A stretch of 54,945 nucleotides of DNA from Psychrobacter sp. NZS113 (GTDB lineage Bacteria > Pseudomonadota > Gammaproteobacteria > Pseudomonadales > Moraxellaceae). The notes beneath the pieces are model-generated. The model had not been told where the DNA came from and did not search any database. It saw only the letters and a list, made by a program, of their open reading frames with translations. The stretch is from positions 1-54,945 of the forward strand of contig NZ_JADYWL010000011.1 of NCBI RefSeq assembly GCF_015864825.1, read 5' to 3'. Shown here one piece after another: positions 17,618-25,689 of this stretch (positions are counted from its first letter, which is position 1; each line of letters begins with the position of its first letter). Both the position numbers and the translations under genes were made by a program.

Positions 17618-18916
17618 ATGCACGTTCTTAAATCCTTGCCAGCATTAAAAAACGTCATGCGCTATAGCTCTTATGCTATGGCGTTAAGCGTTTGTATTGG
17701 TATCTCTGCCAGCACTGCCTCCCCTAATATAGGCAGCAGTGGTGGCAAGGAGTCACTTTGGCAGCAGGTTGAATCTCAGGGTAAAAATCAAGACGTTTAC
17801 TTCTACGCGTGGGGCGGCGACCCTCAAATCAATGCCTATTTACAGTGGGTAGCCAAGCAAGTTGATGATAAACACAACATCAACTTGGTCCATGTCAAAC
17901 TCACAGATACCAGCGAAGCCGTCAGTCGAGTATTGGCAGAAAAATCAGCCAATAACAATGATCAAGGTAGCGTGGACCTCATATGGATTAATGGCGCAAA
18001 CTTCGCCACCATGAGCGAGAATTCACTATTGCTTAAACAGTGGGCAAACAAGCTGCCTAATTTTGCCCTCACTGACCCTGATAACAACCCTGCTGTTACC
18101 TTTGATTTTGGTGTACCGACCAATGGTATGGAAGCACCATGGGGACAAGCATCACTGACTTTTTATTACGATAATCTATCCGTCAAAAAGCCACCCACTA
18201 CCTTAAAAGAACTAACGACTTGGACAAAACAAAATCCCGGGCGCTTTAGCTATCCAAAACCACCTGACTTTTTAGGCATGAGCTTTTTGAAATACGCCTT
18301 GGTCATGCTGCATGAGCAACACGATGCCGATACTGGCGAGAATACTAGCGCTCAGCTCAACATGCCTGTCACTGAACAGAATAAAGCGATTGTCCTCGAC
18401 CCACTATGGGAATTCTTGGATGACTTACATCCGACGCTTTGGCGCAGGGGTGAGCAGTTTGTACAAACGGGTGCGCAAATGCGTCGGTTGGTCGATGATA
18501 CCGAACTTAGTTTAGCGTTCAGCTTTTCAGCCCCTGAAGTTCCAGCAGCTGTGCAGCGTTATGACTTACCTGAAAGTATTCGTAGCTATGCGATGAGCGA
18601 TGGTAGCTTGAGTAATACTCACTTTGTGGCCATTCCTTATAATGCCAGCCATCCACAAGCAGCACAGCTCGTCGCTAACTTTTTGATGAGTCCAGAGGCA
18701 CAAGCCAAAAAACAAACGCCTTCTGTATGGGGTGACAAAACCGTACTCGTCCAGTCTACCCTCACCTCTGAGCAGCAAGCCTTGTTTAAAACCAACAAAC
18801 CCCATCCTAGCGCACTGCCGTTTGATAGTATTACACGCACAGTGAGCGAGCCACACCCAAGTTGGGTTGAAGCAATCATGAAAGGCTGGCAAGCACGCTA
18901 CGGGGTTCGCCCATGA
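17618..18916 (+). CDS. ynjB: ABC transporter substrate-binding protein, YnjB-like
   Basis: 432 residues. An N-terminal signal region is cleaved near ASTA-SP (about residue 37). It is followed by an extracellular solute-binding fold with YFYAWGGDPQINAYLQWV, VDLIWINGANFATM and EAPWGQASLTFYYD segments characteristic of YnjB. The product should be periplasmic. It overlaps the permease gene by 4 bp (ATGA), and the ATPase follows, giving the YnjBCD set known from E. coli, whose substrate has not been established. Here it is coupled to a membrane oxidoreductase upstream and lipid-type enzymes downstream, which may point to a lipid or head-group precursor. Confidence 0.85.
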   Translation: MHVLKSLPALKNVMRYSSYAMALSVCIGISASTASPNIGSSGGKESLWQQVESQGKNQDVYFYAWGGDPQINAYLQWVAKQVDDKHNINLVHVKLTDTSEAVSRVLAEKSANNNDQGSVDLIWINGANFATMSENSLLLKQWANKLPNFALTDPDNNPAVTFDFGVPTNGMEAPWGQASLTFYYDNLSVKKPPTTLKELTTWTKQNPGRFSYPKPPDFLGMSFLKYALVMLHEQHDADTGENTSAQLNMPVTEQNKAIVLDPLWEFLDDLHPTLWRRGEQFVQTGAQMRRLVDDTELSLAFSFSAPEVPAAVQRYDLPESIRSYAMSDGSLSNTHFVAIPYNASHPQAAQLVANFLMSPEAQAKKQTPSVWGDKTVLVQSTLTSEQQALFKTNKPHPSALPFDSITRTVSEPHPSWVEAIMKGWQARYGVRP

Positions 18917-20724
18917 ATAAAGATTTGAATGACAAGGCCGCTCAAAGCAGTGTCAATAAAAATGATATAAATAAAGGCAGCGTCAATAATTGTACGGCAA
19001 TTGCCACTCCTTATAAAAAAGACCTATTTACGCGCATTGCCATATCTAGTCCAAAGCTTTTATTGCTGATACTGGTGCTACCGGTACTCGGCGGACTGAT
19101 TAGTGTGCTATTGCCTGCGTTTAGCTGGGTGCCCGCGCTTGACCAGACGACCATCAGTCTACAAGGGTTCAAAGATCTTTGGATGACGCCAGGTCTTACC
19201 CAGATGGTGGCGCTTAGCCTGGCAACTGGACTCATCAGTACTCTGCTCGCTTTTGTCATGACACTTATGATACTGGCAGCGTTTTTCAATAGTGTTTGGC
19301 TCACGCGTATCGAGCATTTGCTAAGCCCCATTTTAGTGATTCCTCATGCCGCAGCGGCGATTGCCGTTGGTTTTCTCATTGCGCCTTCTGGTATGTTTTC
19401 ACGATTAATTTCACCATGGTTAAGCGGTTGGGAAATGTCACCAGAGGGGATATTTCCTCATGACCCCTACGGTATCAGTATCATTCTGGGCTTGACGTTG
19501 AAAGAACTGCCTTTTTTATTATTAATCGCATTGGGTGCTTTGGCACAACCAGAGCTTGGTAAAAAACTGCGTCAACAGTATAAAGTCGCATTAAATCTGG
19601 GTTATTACCCGATTGCCGCCTTTTTTAAATCGGTATTTCCTCTGCTATATCCATTGCTGCGTTTGCCGATTTTGGCAGTGCTTGCCTATGCCAGTGCCAG
19701 CGTAGAGATGCCATTGATATTGGGCCCGAATACACCGCCCACACTTGCAGTCACTATCATGCAATGGTTCAATGACGTGGACCTGAATTTACGTATAAAA
19801 GCATCAGCAGGGGCACTATTACAGCTGGCATTGACGGGTGGCTTGATCGCTTTATGGCTTGGCGGTGAGCAAATAGTAAAAATACTATTCTGTAGCTCAC
19901 TAACCAATGGTAAACGCAATTATGGAGATGCTGTCTGTCAGAGAATCACGGCCACTATGACTACTGTGGTCATTGGCTTTATTTTCATGTCACTCATTGG
20001 TCTTGCCATGTGGTCAGTGGCTGGGTTTTGGCGGTTTCCAGACGCTTTGCCAGAACAGTTTGTATTGCTACATTTCCAAAGCGCCTTTATGCAAATGGGT
20101 ACGCCACTCTTTAATACCATTGCTATCGGCCTAGTGAGCACACTCTTTGCTATTGTACTCACATTATTATGTTTGGAAGCCGAGCAATTAAGTGCAAAGC
20201 GACTTTCAAACTTTACCAGCTTAATCATTTACTTGCCGCTGCTGGTGCCTAGCATCGCTTTCTTGTTTGGCTTGGTTTGGCTACAGCAGTTGGTTAATAA
20301 CCAAGCGGCGTTTTTTAATGTGGCATTTACACATTTATTATTTGTACTGCCCTATGTGTTTTTATCGCTGGCTAGCAGCTATCGACGCTTAGACCCACGT
20401 TTTGCGAATGTGGCAGCAAGCTTAGGTTCGACACCTATAAAAGTGTTTTTTCAGGTTAAACTACCACAACTGTTTACGCCCATTTTGATTGCCGTTGCAC
20501 TGGGCCTAGCGATCAGCTTCGGCCAATATTTACCGACGTTATTGGCAGGTGGCGGACGTATTGCAACCATCACTACAGAAGCCGTGACACTCGCGAATGG
20601 GGCCAGTAGGCGCACTAGTGCGGTCTATGCCATCATCCAAATGGCACTACCGCTGATTGGTTTTATACTGGCAAGTCTGCTCCCTAAATATATTTTTAGA
20701 AGTGGCAAAAACAACACTCATTAA
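18913..20724 (+). CDS. ynjC: ABC transporter permease, YnjC-like (two permease units fused)
   Basis: 603 residues with an N-terminal hydrophilic tail of about 45 residues, then two consecutive binding-protein-dependent permease units (about 50-310 and 350-595) of around six helices each. Each unit carries the cytoplasmic loop that docks the ATPase: ALNLGYYPIAAFFKSVFPLL in the first, AASLGSTPIKVFFQVKLPQL in the second. Such fused permeases need no partner. It starts inside the stop codon of the ynjB-like gene and lies 47 bp before the ATPase. The long tail is unlike the shorter E. coli protein. Inner-membrane channel of the YnjBCD importer; substrate unknown. Confidence 0.85.
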   Translation: MNKDLNDKAAQSSVNKNDINKGSVNNCTAIATPYKKDLFTRIAISSPKLLLLILVLPVLGGLISVLLPAFSWVPALDQTTISLQGFKDLWMTPGLTQMVALSLATGLISTLLAFVMTLMILAAFFNSVWLTRIEHLLSPILVIPHAAAAIAVGFLIAPSGMFSRLISPWLSGWEMSPEGIFPHDPYGISIILGLTLKELPFLLLIALGALAQPELGKKLRQQYKVALNLGYYPIAAFFKSVFPLLYPLLRLPILAVLAYASASVEMPLILGPNTPPTLAVTIMQWFNDVDLNLRIKASAGALLQLALTGGLIALWLGGEQIVKILFCSSLTNGKRNYGDAVCQRITATMTTVVIGFIFMSLIGLAMWSVAGFWRFPDALPEQFVLLHFQSAFMQMGTPLFNTIAIGLVSTLFAIVLTLLCLEAEQLSAKRLSNFTSLIIYLPLLVPSIAFLFGLVWLQQLVNNQAAFFNVAFTHLLFVLPYVFLSLASSYRRLDPRFANVAASLGSTPIKVFFQVKLPQLFTPILIAVALGLAISFGQYLPTLLAGGGRIATITTEAVTLANGASRRTSAVYAIIQMALPLIGFILASLLPKYIFRSGKNNTH

Positions 20725-20771
20725 CACGCCCTACATAAGCCAATAATGACAATACGAATAAAGGGGTTTTG

Positions 20772-21401
20772 ATGTCACCATCTTTAGAGATAAGAAACTT
20801 AGAGCTATATCGAGAAGACACGCGTCTACTAGGCATAGATGAGCAAATTTTTGGCGGTGATATACTCACCGTTATGGGGCCATCTGGTAGTGGTAAATCG
20901 AGCTTTTTGAACTGGCTAACAGGTACATTGCCCAGCGGTTTCCATGCCACGGGCGAAGCTTGGTTAAATGATGAAAACGTGTGCCAACTTCCGCCGCATT
21001 TACGCCATATTGGGGTGCTGTATCAAGACCCTTTGCTGTTTTCACATTTATCCGTTGCCGGAAATATCGCCTTTGCTATGCCCAAAGGTAATAAAAAACA
21101 GCGTTTAGAAAAAATCGAACAAGCATTAGAGCAAGTTGGATTGGCAGGCATGGGTAGTCGACATCCTGATAACTTATCAGGGGGACAGCAAGCACGAATC
21201 GCCCTACTACGAACCTTGATGAGTGAGCCAAAAGCCATATTGCTCGATGAGCCATTTAGTAAGTTGGACACACAGCTTAGAGTCGATACACGTCAGTTGG
21301 TATTTGAGCAAATTCGCACGTTCAAACTGCCTGCGATTATGGTGACGCATGACCATAGCGATGCCGAAGCAGCAGGCGGCAAAGTTATTCATTTAACCTG
21401 A
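20772..21401 (+). CDS. ynjD: ABC transporter ATP-binding protein, YnjD-like
   Basis: 209 residues from the ATG at 20772, preceded by AAGGGG; the TTG just before it is not needed. Walker A is GPSGSGKSS at 36-44, the Q-loop is in VLYQDPLLF, the signature is LSGGQQARIALLR, Walker B is AILLDEPFSKLD and the switch His is in VTHDH. It is a compact importer ATPase without the regulatory C-terminal domain of MalK-type proteins, as in YnjD. It energises the YnjBC system at the cytoplasmic face, and is followed 40 bp later by the CDP-alcohol transferase. Confidence 0.88.
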   Translation: MSPSLEIRNLELYREDTRLLGIDEQIFGGDILTVMGPSGSGKSSFLNWLTGTLPSGFHATGEAWLNDENVCQLPPHLRHIGVLYQDPLLFSHLSVAGNIAFAMPKGNKKQRLEKIEQALEQVGLAGMGSRHPDNLSGGQQARIALLRTLMSEPKAILLDEPFSKLDTQLRVDTRQLVFEQIRTFKLPAIMVTHDHSDAEAAGGKVIHLT

Positions 21402-21441
21402 TTGTCTTAGACATCAACGCGATTTACAGAAGGCCATTCGC

Positions 21442-22086
21442 ATGCTCGACAAATTTATCACGCCCATCATCAAACCAATACTGACCTCTGTGGTTGTCGT
21501 ACTGCATAAGCGCGGTGTCACAGCAGATCAACTCACGATGATGGGGTTTTTGATTGGCATGCTAGCCTTACCATTACTCGCGTTTGAGTTTTGGTATGGG
21601 GCGCTTGCAGCCATTGCAGTGAATCGCGTTTTTGATGGTCTGGATGGTGCTCTGGCTCGACATGCCAACCAAAGCTCAAGCGCTGGTGGCTATTTGGACA
21701 TTACGCTCGATTTTTTATTTTATGCAGCCATACCGCTTGGCTTTATTTTGGCAAATCCTGAACAAAACGCCATTGCAGGCTCGATATTATTAGCCACTTT
21801 CATTGGTACTGGCTCAAGCTTTTTGGCATTTGCCATTGCAGCAGAAAAGTTCAATCTGGACAAGCCGCAGTTTAAGTACAAGAGTTTCTACTATCTAAAC
21901 GGCCTGACTGAAGGAACCGAAACCATCGCGCTGTTTGTGGCGTTTTGTCTTTGGCCGCAGCACTTCTCACTCCTTGCTGGTATCTTTGCGACTGCTTGTG
22001 CCGTCACAATATTCACCCGCATCCATGGGGGCTACCATACACTCAAACAGCTAGAGACTGACGTTCATCAAAAACCATATCCATAA
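21442..22086 (+). CDS. ynjF: CDP-alcohol phosphatidyltransferase family protein, YnjF-like
   Basis: 214 residues, with about six membrane helices. The catalytic motif DG-x2-AR-x8-G-x3-D-x3-D is complete: D68, G69, A72, R73, G82, D86 and D90. Enzymes of this class swap CMP of a CDP-alcohol (usually CDP-diacylglycerol) for another alcohol such as glycerol phosphate, inositol phosphate or choline. The acceptor is not known for YnjF. E. coli also places ynjF after ynjBCD, so the linkage is conserved. AAGG precedes the start. A role in making an uncommon phospholipid from an imported head group is an inference. Confidence 0.8.
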   Translation: MLDKFITPIIKPILTSVVVVLHKRGVTADQLTMMGFLIGMLALPLLAFEFWYGALAAIAVNRVFDGLDGALARHANQSSSAGGYLDITLDFLFYAAIPLGFILANPEQNAIAGSILLATFIGTGSSFLAFAIAAEKFNLDKPQFKYKSFYYLNGLTEGTETIALFVAFCLWPQHFSLLAGIFATACAVTIFTRIHGGYHTLKQLETDVHQKPYP

Positions 22087-22106
22087 AAACAGTGAAGAGT
22101 TAACCA

Positions 22107-22928
22107 ATGACAAATGAAGTATGGTGGAGACTTGGCGTTTTTTTTAGCGTCTTAGTCATCATGATGATGCTTGAATGGCGTATGCCTGCACGTAAATCCC
22201 CAATCAAAAGTAGTAAACGCTGGTTTGCTAACTTTAGCTTGGTGGTTGCAGCTTCTATTGTCACACGGTTGGCCGTACCTATTGGTCTGACAGCTGTAGC
22301 GCTATACAACCAACAGCATGGTATCGGCTTATTTAATATCATTGAATTACCAAGTATTGTAGTCATCATACTGAGCTTGCTATTGCTTGACATCGTTATC
22401 TATTGGCAGCATCGACTGTTTCATCGCGTCCCTATTCTATGGCGCTTACATAGAGTACATCATGCCGATGCGCACATTGATACCAGTACGGGGCTGAGAT
22501 TTCATCCTATAGAAATCTTATTGAGCATTGTAGTGAAGCTTATTGCTGTCACCTTGTTGGGGGTGCCTGCAATCGCCGTGCTGATTTTTGAGATTGCCCT
22601 AAATGGACTGGCGATGTTCAATCACGCCAATATTCGCCTAGCACCTGCGATCGAAAAGCCCTTGCGCTTAATATTGATGACCCAGATTTTGCATCGTATC
22701 CACCACAGTAAACGTGTGAGCGAGACCAATTCAAACTACGGTTTTAGCGTTATTTGGTGGGACAAGCTGTTTGGCAGCTATAAGAGTGAGGCCAAAAAAT
22801 CTGATCATGAGTTGGATATTGGTCTAAAAGAGTATCCATTACCCGAGCAAAATGCATCGTTATGGAATTTGCTCATCATGCCATTCAAAGATAAACCTCC
22901 CAAAGGTAAGCCTTCTAAAAGCAAGTAA
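22107..22928 (+). CDS. Sterol desaturase/fatty acid hydroxylase family membrane protein
   Basis: 273 residues with about four helices and the three His clusters that bind the di-iron centre: HRLFH (H102, H106), HRVHH with ADAH (H115, H118, H119), and HRIHHSK near 195-200. These are oxygen-dependent hydroxylases, desaturases or ether-cleaving enzymes acting on membrane lipids. The C-terminal tail is Lys/Pro-rich. It is the last gene of the operon, 20 bp after the CDP-alcohol transferase, and is followed by a terminator at 22968. Context suggests it modifies the lipid made by its neighbour; the substrate is unknown. Confidence 0.82.
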   Translation: MTNEVWWRLGVFFSVLVIMMMLEWRMPARKSPIKSSKRWFANFSLVVAASIVTRLAVPIGLTAVALYNQQHGIGLFNIIELPSIVVIILSLLLLDIVIYWQHRLFHRVPILWRLHRVHHADAHIDTSTGLRFHPIEILLSIVVKLIAVTLLGVPAIAVLIFEIALNGLAMFNHANIRLAPAIEKPLRLILMTQILHRIHHSKRVSETNSNYGFSVIWWDKLFGSYKSEAKKSDHELDIGLKEYPLPEQNASLWNLLIMPFKDKPPKGKPSKSK

Positions 22929-22967
22929 ACTTATCGGTCAATCGTAAAATGACCAAACTCACCTGTG

Positions 22968-23007
22968 ACCTTATCTAAAATTCACTTTTAGGTAGGGTAA
23001 ATTTTTT
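22968..23007 (+). terminator. Terminator of the TVP38-ynj-hydroxylase operon
   Basis: Arms ACCTTATCTAAAA (22968-22980) and TTTTAGGTAGGGT (22986-22998) pair over 13 bp with two G-U pairs. A six-T run follows at 23002. Confidence 0.7.
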
Positions 23008-23102
23008 AATATCTATTGTGTTTGTAAACCCTTATCTATCAAAGCCTTCACAATCATTACTTTATTAACCCGTTCTAAATGTAAACGAAATTTACAAATA
23101 AC

Positions 23103-23141
23103 TTGAGCAATCGTTCAAATAATATTTGAACGATTGCTCAA
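23103..23141. promoter_or_regulatory. 39-bp perfect palindrome, predicted TetR operator of the AhpD-FrnE genes
   Basis: Arms TTGAGCAATCGTTCAAAT and its exact complement flank the trinucleotide AAT. The palindrome sits 148 bp before the AhpD-like gene. A variant of each half-site occurs before the adjacent TetR gene (25412) and the DoxX gene (14565). A weaker TGAG-CTCA dyad follows at 23199. Confidence 0.75.
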
Positions 23142-23288
23142 AATGAATTATAGTGGTTGTAGTTGTTAAGCGACTCACGAAAATATCATTTATTAATATG
23201 AGTGTTCGCTCAAATAAATGTTTGTTTCTTTAGTCACTTGCACACTTACTTTACAACAATTTATTAATAATGAATAAAAGGTTTTAAT

Positions 23289-23840
23289 ATGACTGATTTT
23301 ACTCTACACGACAAAGACACAGCCCCAGCAGAAAGCAAAGACTTACTTGATTCTTCTATCAAAGCATTTGGTATGGTACCTAACCTACACGCTGTAATGG
23401 CTGAAGCACCTGGCTTGCTCGAAGGCTATCAACGTCTACATCAACTGTTTTTAGACAGCAGCTTTGATGATGAAGAAACCACTGTGGTATGGCAAACTAT
23501 CAACGTTGAACATGCTTGCCATTACTGTGTACCTGCACATACTGGTATTGCTAAGAGCATGAAAGTAGATGACGCTATCACTGATGCATTACGTGATGAA
23601 ACGCCACTACCAACTGAAAAATTGGAAGCATTGCGTACCTTCACACTATCTGTAGTCCGTAATCGTGGTAACGTTGATGACAGCGCTGTTCAAGCGTTTT
23701 TAGATGCAGGCTACACTAAGCGTCAAATATTAGAAGTTATCTTGGCTGCTGCGCAAAAAGTCATGAGTAACTATACTAACCATTTGGCCAACACGCCAAT
23801 CGACAAGCCTTTCCAAAAGTTCGAATGGCATAAAGCATAA
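23289..23840 (+). CDS. AhpD-like/carboxymuconolactone decarboxylase family protein
   Basis: 183 residues, all helical by composition. The redox motif is HACHYCVPAH, with C77 and C80 as the peroxidatic/resolving pair and H84 nearby, as in AhpD-like alkylhydroperoxidases. Such proteins reduce peroxides using thiol donors in the cytoplasm. Here a FrnE/DsbA-like thiol oxidoreductase follows in the same direction after 116 bp, which fits a thiol-redox pair. The promoter carries a 39-bp palindrome that probably binds the TetR protein encoded at 24746. The physiological substrate is not known. Confidence 0.82.
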   Translation: MTDFTLHDKDTAPAESKDLLDSSIKAFGMVPNLHAVMAEAPGLLEGYQRLHQLFLDSSFDDEETTVVWQTINVEHACHYCVPAHTGIAKSMKVDDAITDALRDETPLPTEKLEALRTFTLSVVRNRGNVDDSAVQAFLDAGYTKRQILEVILAAAQKVMSNYTNHLANTPIDKPFQKFEWHKA

Positions 23841-23869
23841 AATTGTCTAATTATATAAAAAGATAAAGG

Positions 23870-23899
23870 GCTGTCCTAGATTATCTAATTTAGGATAGC
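23870..23899 (+). terminator. Hairpin between the AhpD-like and FrnE-like genes
   Basis: GCTGTCCTA (23870-23878) pairs with TAGGATAGC (23891-23899) with one G-U pair. Only a short T-rich tail follows, so it may be a leaky terminator or an mRNA-stabilising hairpin within one operon. Confidence 0.4.
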
Positions 23900-23956
23900 T
23901 TCTTATATATAATATAGAAAAAGACAATTTATATAAGCATACAATAAGGAGCCGCT

Positions 23957-24610
23957 ATGAGTGATTCACAAAAACCATTACGAATAGATATTGTGTCGGA
24001 TGTGGTCTGTCCTTGGTGTGCTATCGGCTATAGTCAATTAGCCGAGGCATTAAAACAAACCAACACGCCGCACGAGATTCACTGGCACCCATTTGAGTTA
24101 AATCCTAATACGCCGCACGAAGGACGAAACTATCGTGAGCATATTATGGAGAAATACGGTACAACTGCTGAGGACATTAAAGAGAACCGAGCTAGAATGA
24201 CAGCAGCAGGTGCAGAAGCTGGGTTTAATTTTCAGTTTACCGATGAGTTTCGTACTTACAATACTTTTAATACGCATCAGTTGCTGTATTGGGCCGATCA
24301 GCAAGGACGTATGCACGACCTAAAACAAGCATTGTTCGTCGCACACTTCGTCGATAATAAAAACGTAGCTGACAGTACCGTACTCGCAAATGTCGCAGCA
24401 GATATCGGATTGGATCGCAGCGAAGCATTAGCGGTCTTAGAAGAGCAGCGTTTTGCTACAGCAGTAGAAAAAGAAAAACAACACTGGCAGCAAAAAGGCA
24501 TTCAAAGTGTGCCATCTATGGTTTTCAATGAGCGTCACCTCATCAGCGGTGCTCAAGGTATTGAAAATTATAAGAGCATTTTGCAACAATTGGCTGACAT
24601 GCCAGACTAA
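23957..24610 (+). CDS. FrnE-like DsbA-family thiol oxidoreductase
   Basis: 217 residues, cytoplasmic (no signal peptide). The thioredoxin-fold active site is VVCPWCAIGY with C18 and C21. The long helical insert (about 70-165, RNYREHIMEKYG onward) is that of the FrnE/2-hydroxychromene-2-carboxylate isomerase branch. The cis-Pro loop is SVPSMVFNE and the end is ISGAQGIENYKSIL. FrnE proteins act in oxidative or metal stress as disulfide oxidoreductases or isomerases. GGAG lies just before the start. The gene follows the AhpD-like gene and ends in a strong terminator. Glutathione-dependent isomerase activity is the alternative. Confidence 0.85.
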   Translation: MSDSQKPLRIDIVSDVVCPWCAIGYSQLAEALKQTNTPHEIHWHPFELNPNTPHEGRNYREHIMEKYGTTAEDIKENRARMTAAGAEAGFNFQFTDEFRTYNTFNTHQLLYWADQQGRMHDLKQALFVAHFVDNKNVADSTVLANVAADIGLDRSEALAVLEEQRFATAVEKEKQHWQQKGIQSVPSMVFNERHLISGAQGIENYKSILQQLADMPD

Positions 24611-24642
24611 TTCATTTGAATGATGGTTGGTTTTATAACATT

Positions 24643-24700
24643 AAGAGTTGTAGAGGAATTGTGTAGCCCGAGACTATACAGTTCCTCTACAACTCTTTTT
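24643..24700 (+). terminator. Terminator of the FrnE-like gene
   Basis: Perfect 16-bp stem AAGAGTTGTAGAGGAA (24643-24658) with 24682-24697, 23-nt loop, then T-run. It lies between convergent genes. Confidence 0.85.
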
Positions 24701-24745
24701 TATGGTGCTAACTTCTAATGATATTAGTTTTTAATAGTATAAAGA

Positions 24746-25357
24746 TTAAACAGTAGCATGTTCATCGATACGTAGCGCTTCTATAGAGAGTGCCATATCT
24801 TCAGCCAATGCATGTACTGCTGCACTGTCTACATCACGCTGTGCAAAAGCTCGCAGCCCCATCACTTCGGCCTGTAAACGGCGTGCTAATCTTAGCGGAT
24901 CTAGCTCGCTATCCATCTCCCCCAACCGCTGCGCTTCGGTAAAGTAACCGACAAAACGTGTCTCCATACCTGCCAGCAGCATCTCTACTTTTTGTAGTGC
25001 CGCTTGCTCACGGGCACCCAGTTCTAGCAAGCTTTTGACTAGCATACACGCTCGACTCGGTAGCTCTTTGTCACGAATACCACCAAGCTGACGTAAGTAA
25101 GCTGCCAATCCCAATAAGGGAGATGGCTGCTGACTCAATATCCGTTCAAGCTCAGTCAACCCTGAACGAGCATAATAGTCTAAAGCTTCTTGGAACAAGC
25201 CATCTTTACTACCAAACGCGGCATAAATACTGCCCGGACGCATATCAAGCGCCAATTCTATGTCTTTTAAGGAGGTAGCATGAAAACCCTTTTGCCAAAA
25301 AAGCTTTAAGGCGCGTTCTAAGGAATCATGACGATTATAAAGTGCGGTACGTGACAT
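24746..25357 (-). CDS. TetR/AcrR family transcriptional regulator
   Basis: 203 residues from the ATG at 25357 (GGAAAA just before it); an in-frame TTG lies six codons upstream. The N-terminal HTH is typical: ALKLFWQKGFHATSLKDIE, then MRPGSIYAAFGSKDGLFQEA. The C-terminal domain contains SRACMLVKSLLELG with a Cys near residue 96 that could sense thiol-reactive compounds. The gene is convergent with the AhpD-FrnE pair. Its own promoter holds TTGAATGATTGTTCAA, nearly the same as the operator arm at 23103, so it probably represses itself, AhpD-FrnE and perhaps DoxX. The inducer is unknown. Confidence 0.85.
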   Translation of the reverse strand: MSRTALYNRHDSLERALKLFWQKGFHATSLKDIELALDMRPGSIYAAFGSKDGLFQEALDYYARSGLTELERILSQQPSPLLGLAAYLRQLGGIRDKELPSRACMLVKSLLELGAREQAALQKVEMLLAGMETRFVGYFTEAQRLGEMDSELDPLRLARRLQAEVMGLRAFAQRDVDSAAVHALAEDMALSIEALRIDEHATV

Positions 25358-25411
25358 ATTTTTTCCATTACACAAGCAATGGCTTATATATACATAGCCA
25401 TAGCAATAAAT

Positions 25412-25427
25412 TTGAATGATTGTTCAA
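25412..25427. promoter_or_regulatory. Predicted autoregulatory TetR operator
   Basis: TTGAATGATTGTTCAA lies 55 bp upstream of the TetR start and differs at two positions from TTGAACGATTGCTCAA at 23126. Confidence 0.65.
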
Positions 25428-25506
25428 TTTTATCCCGAATGGTGGTTCTAGTCTAGTAAAGTTACTTTACGCAATGAAACTTATGGTAACTATTAGCGAT
25501 AGATTT

Positions 25507-25535
25507 AGGACTGACCTTAGGGTGGTATCAGTCCT
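25507..25535. terminator. Weak hairpin between the TetR and aldehyde dehydrogenase genes
   Basis: AGGACTGA (25507-25514) pairs with TCAGTCCT (25528-25535). T-tracts on either side are short, so a terminator role for the aldehyde dehydrogenase is only possible. Confidence 0.3.
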
Positions 25536-25560
25536 TTCTATATAGTTAAGACAGGTCTGC

Positions 25561-25670
25561 TATAGTCGGTTCAATCTAGTGTTGACACAAGAAATCCAAG
25601 CAGATCAAGCAGACCAAGCGCAGATAGTACGAGTAGCCCATCAAGCGAGAATGGACGATTTAGTCGATTT
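25561..25670. repeat. TATAGTC-ended intergenic repeat, copy B (degenerate)
   Basis: Begins TATAGTCGGTTCAATC, with an AAGCGAGAATGGACGATTTAG end, like the copies at 6994 and 39567. The middle holds a short CCAAGC/AGATCAAGC repetition. Right boundary approximate. Confidence 0.5.
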
Positions 25671-25689
25671 ACATGAATGTGACTCTATC

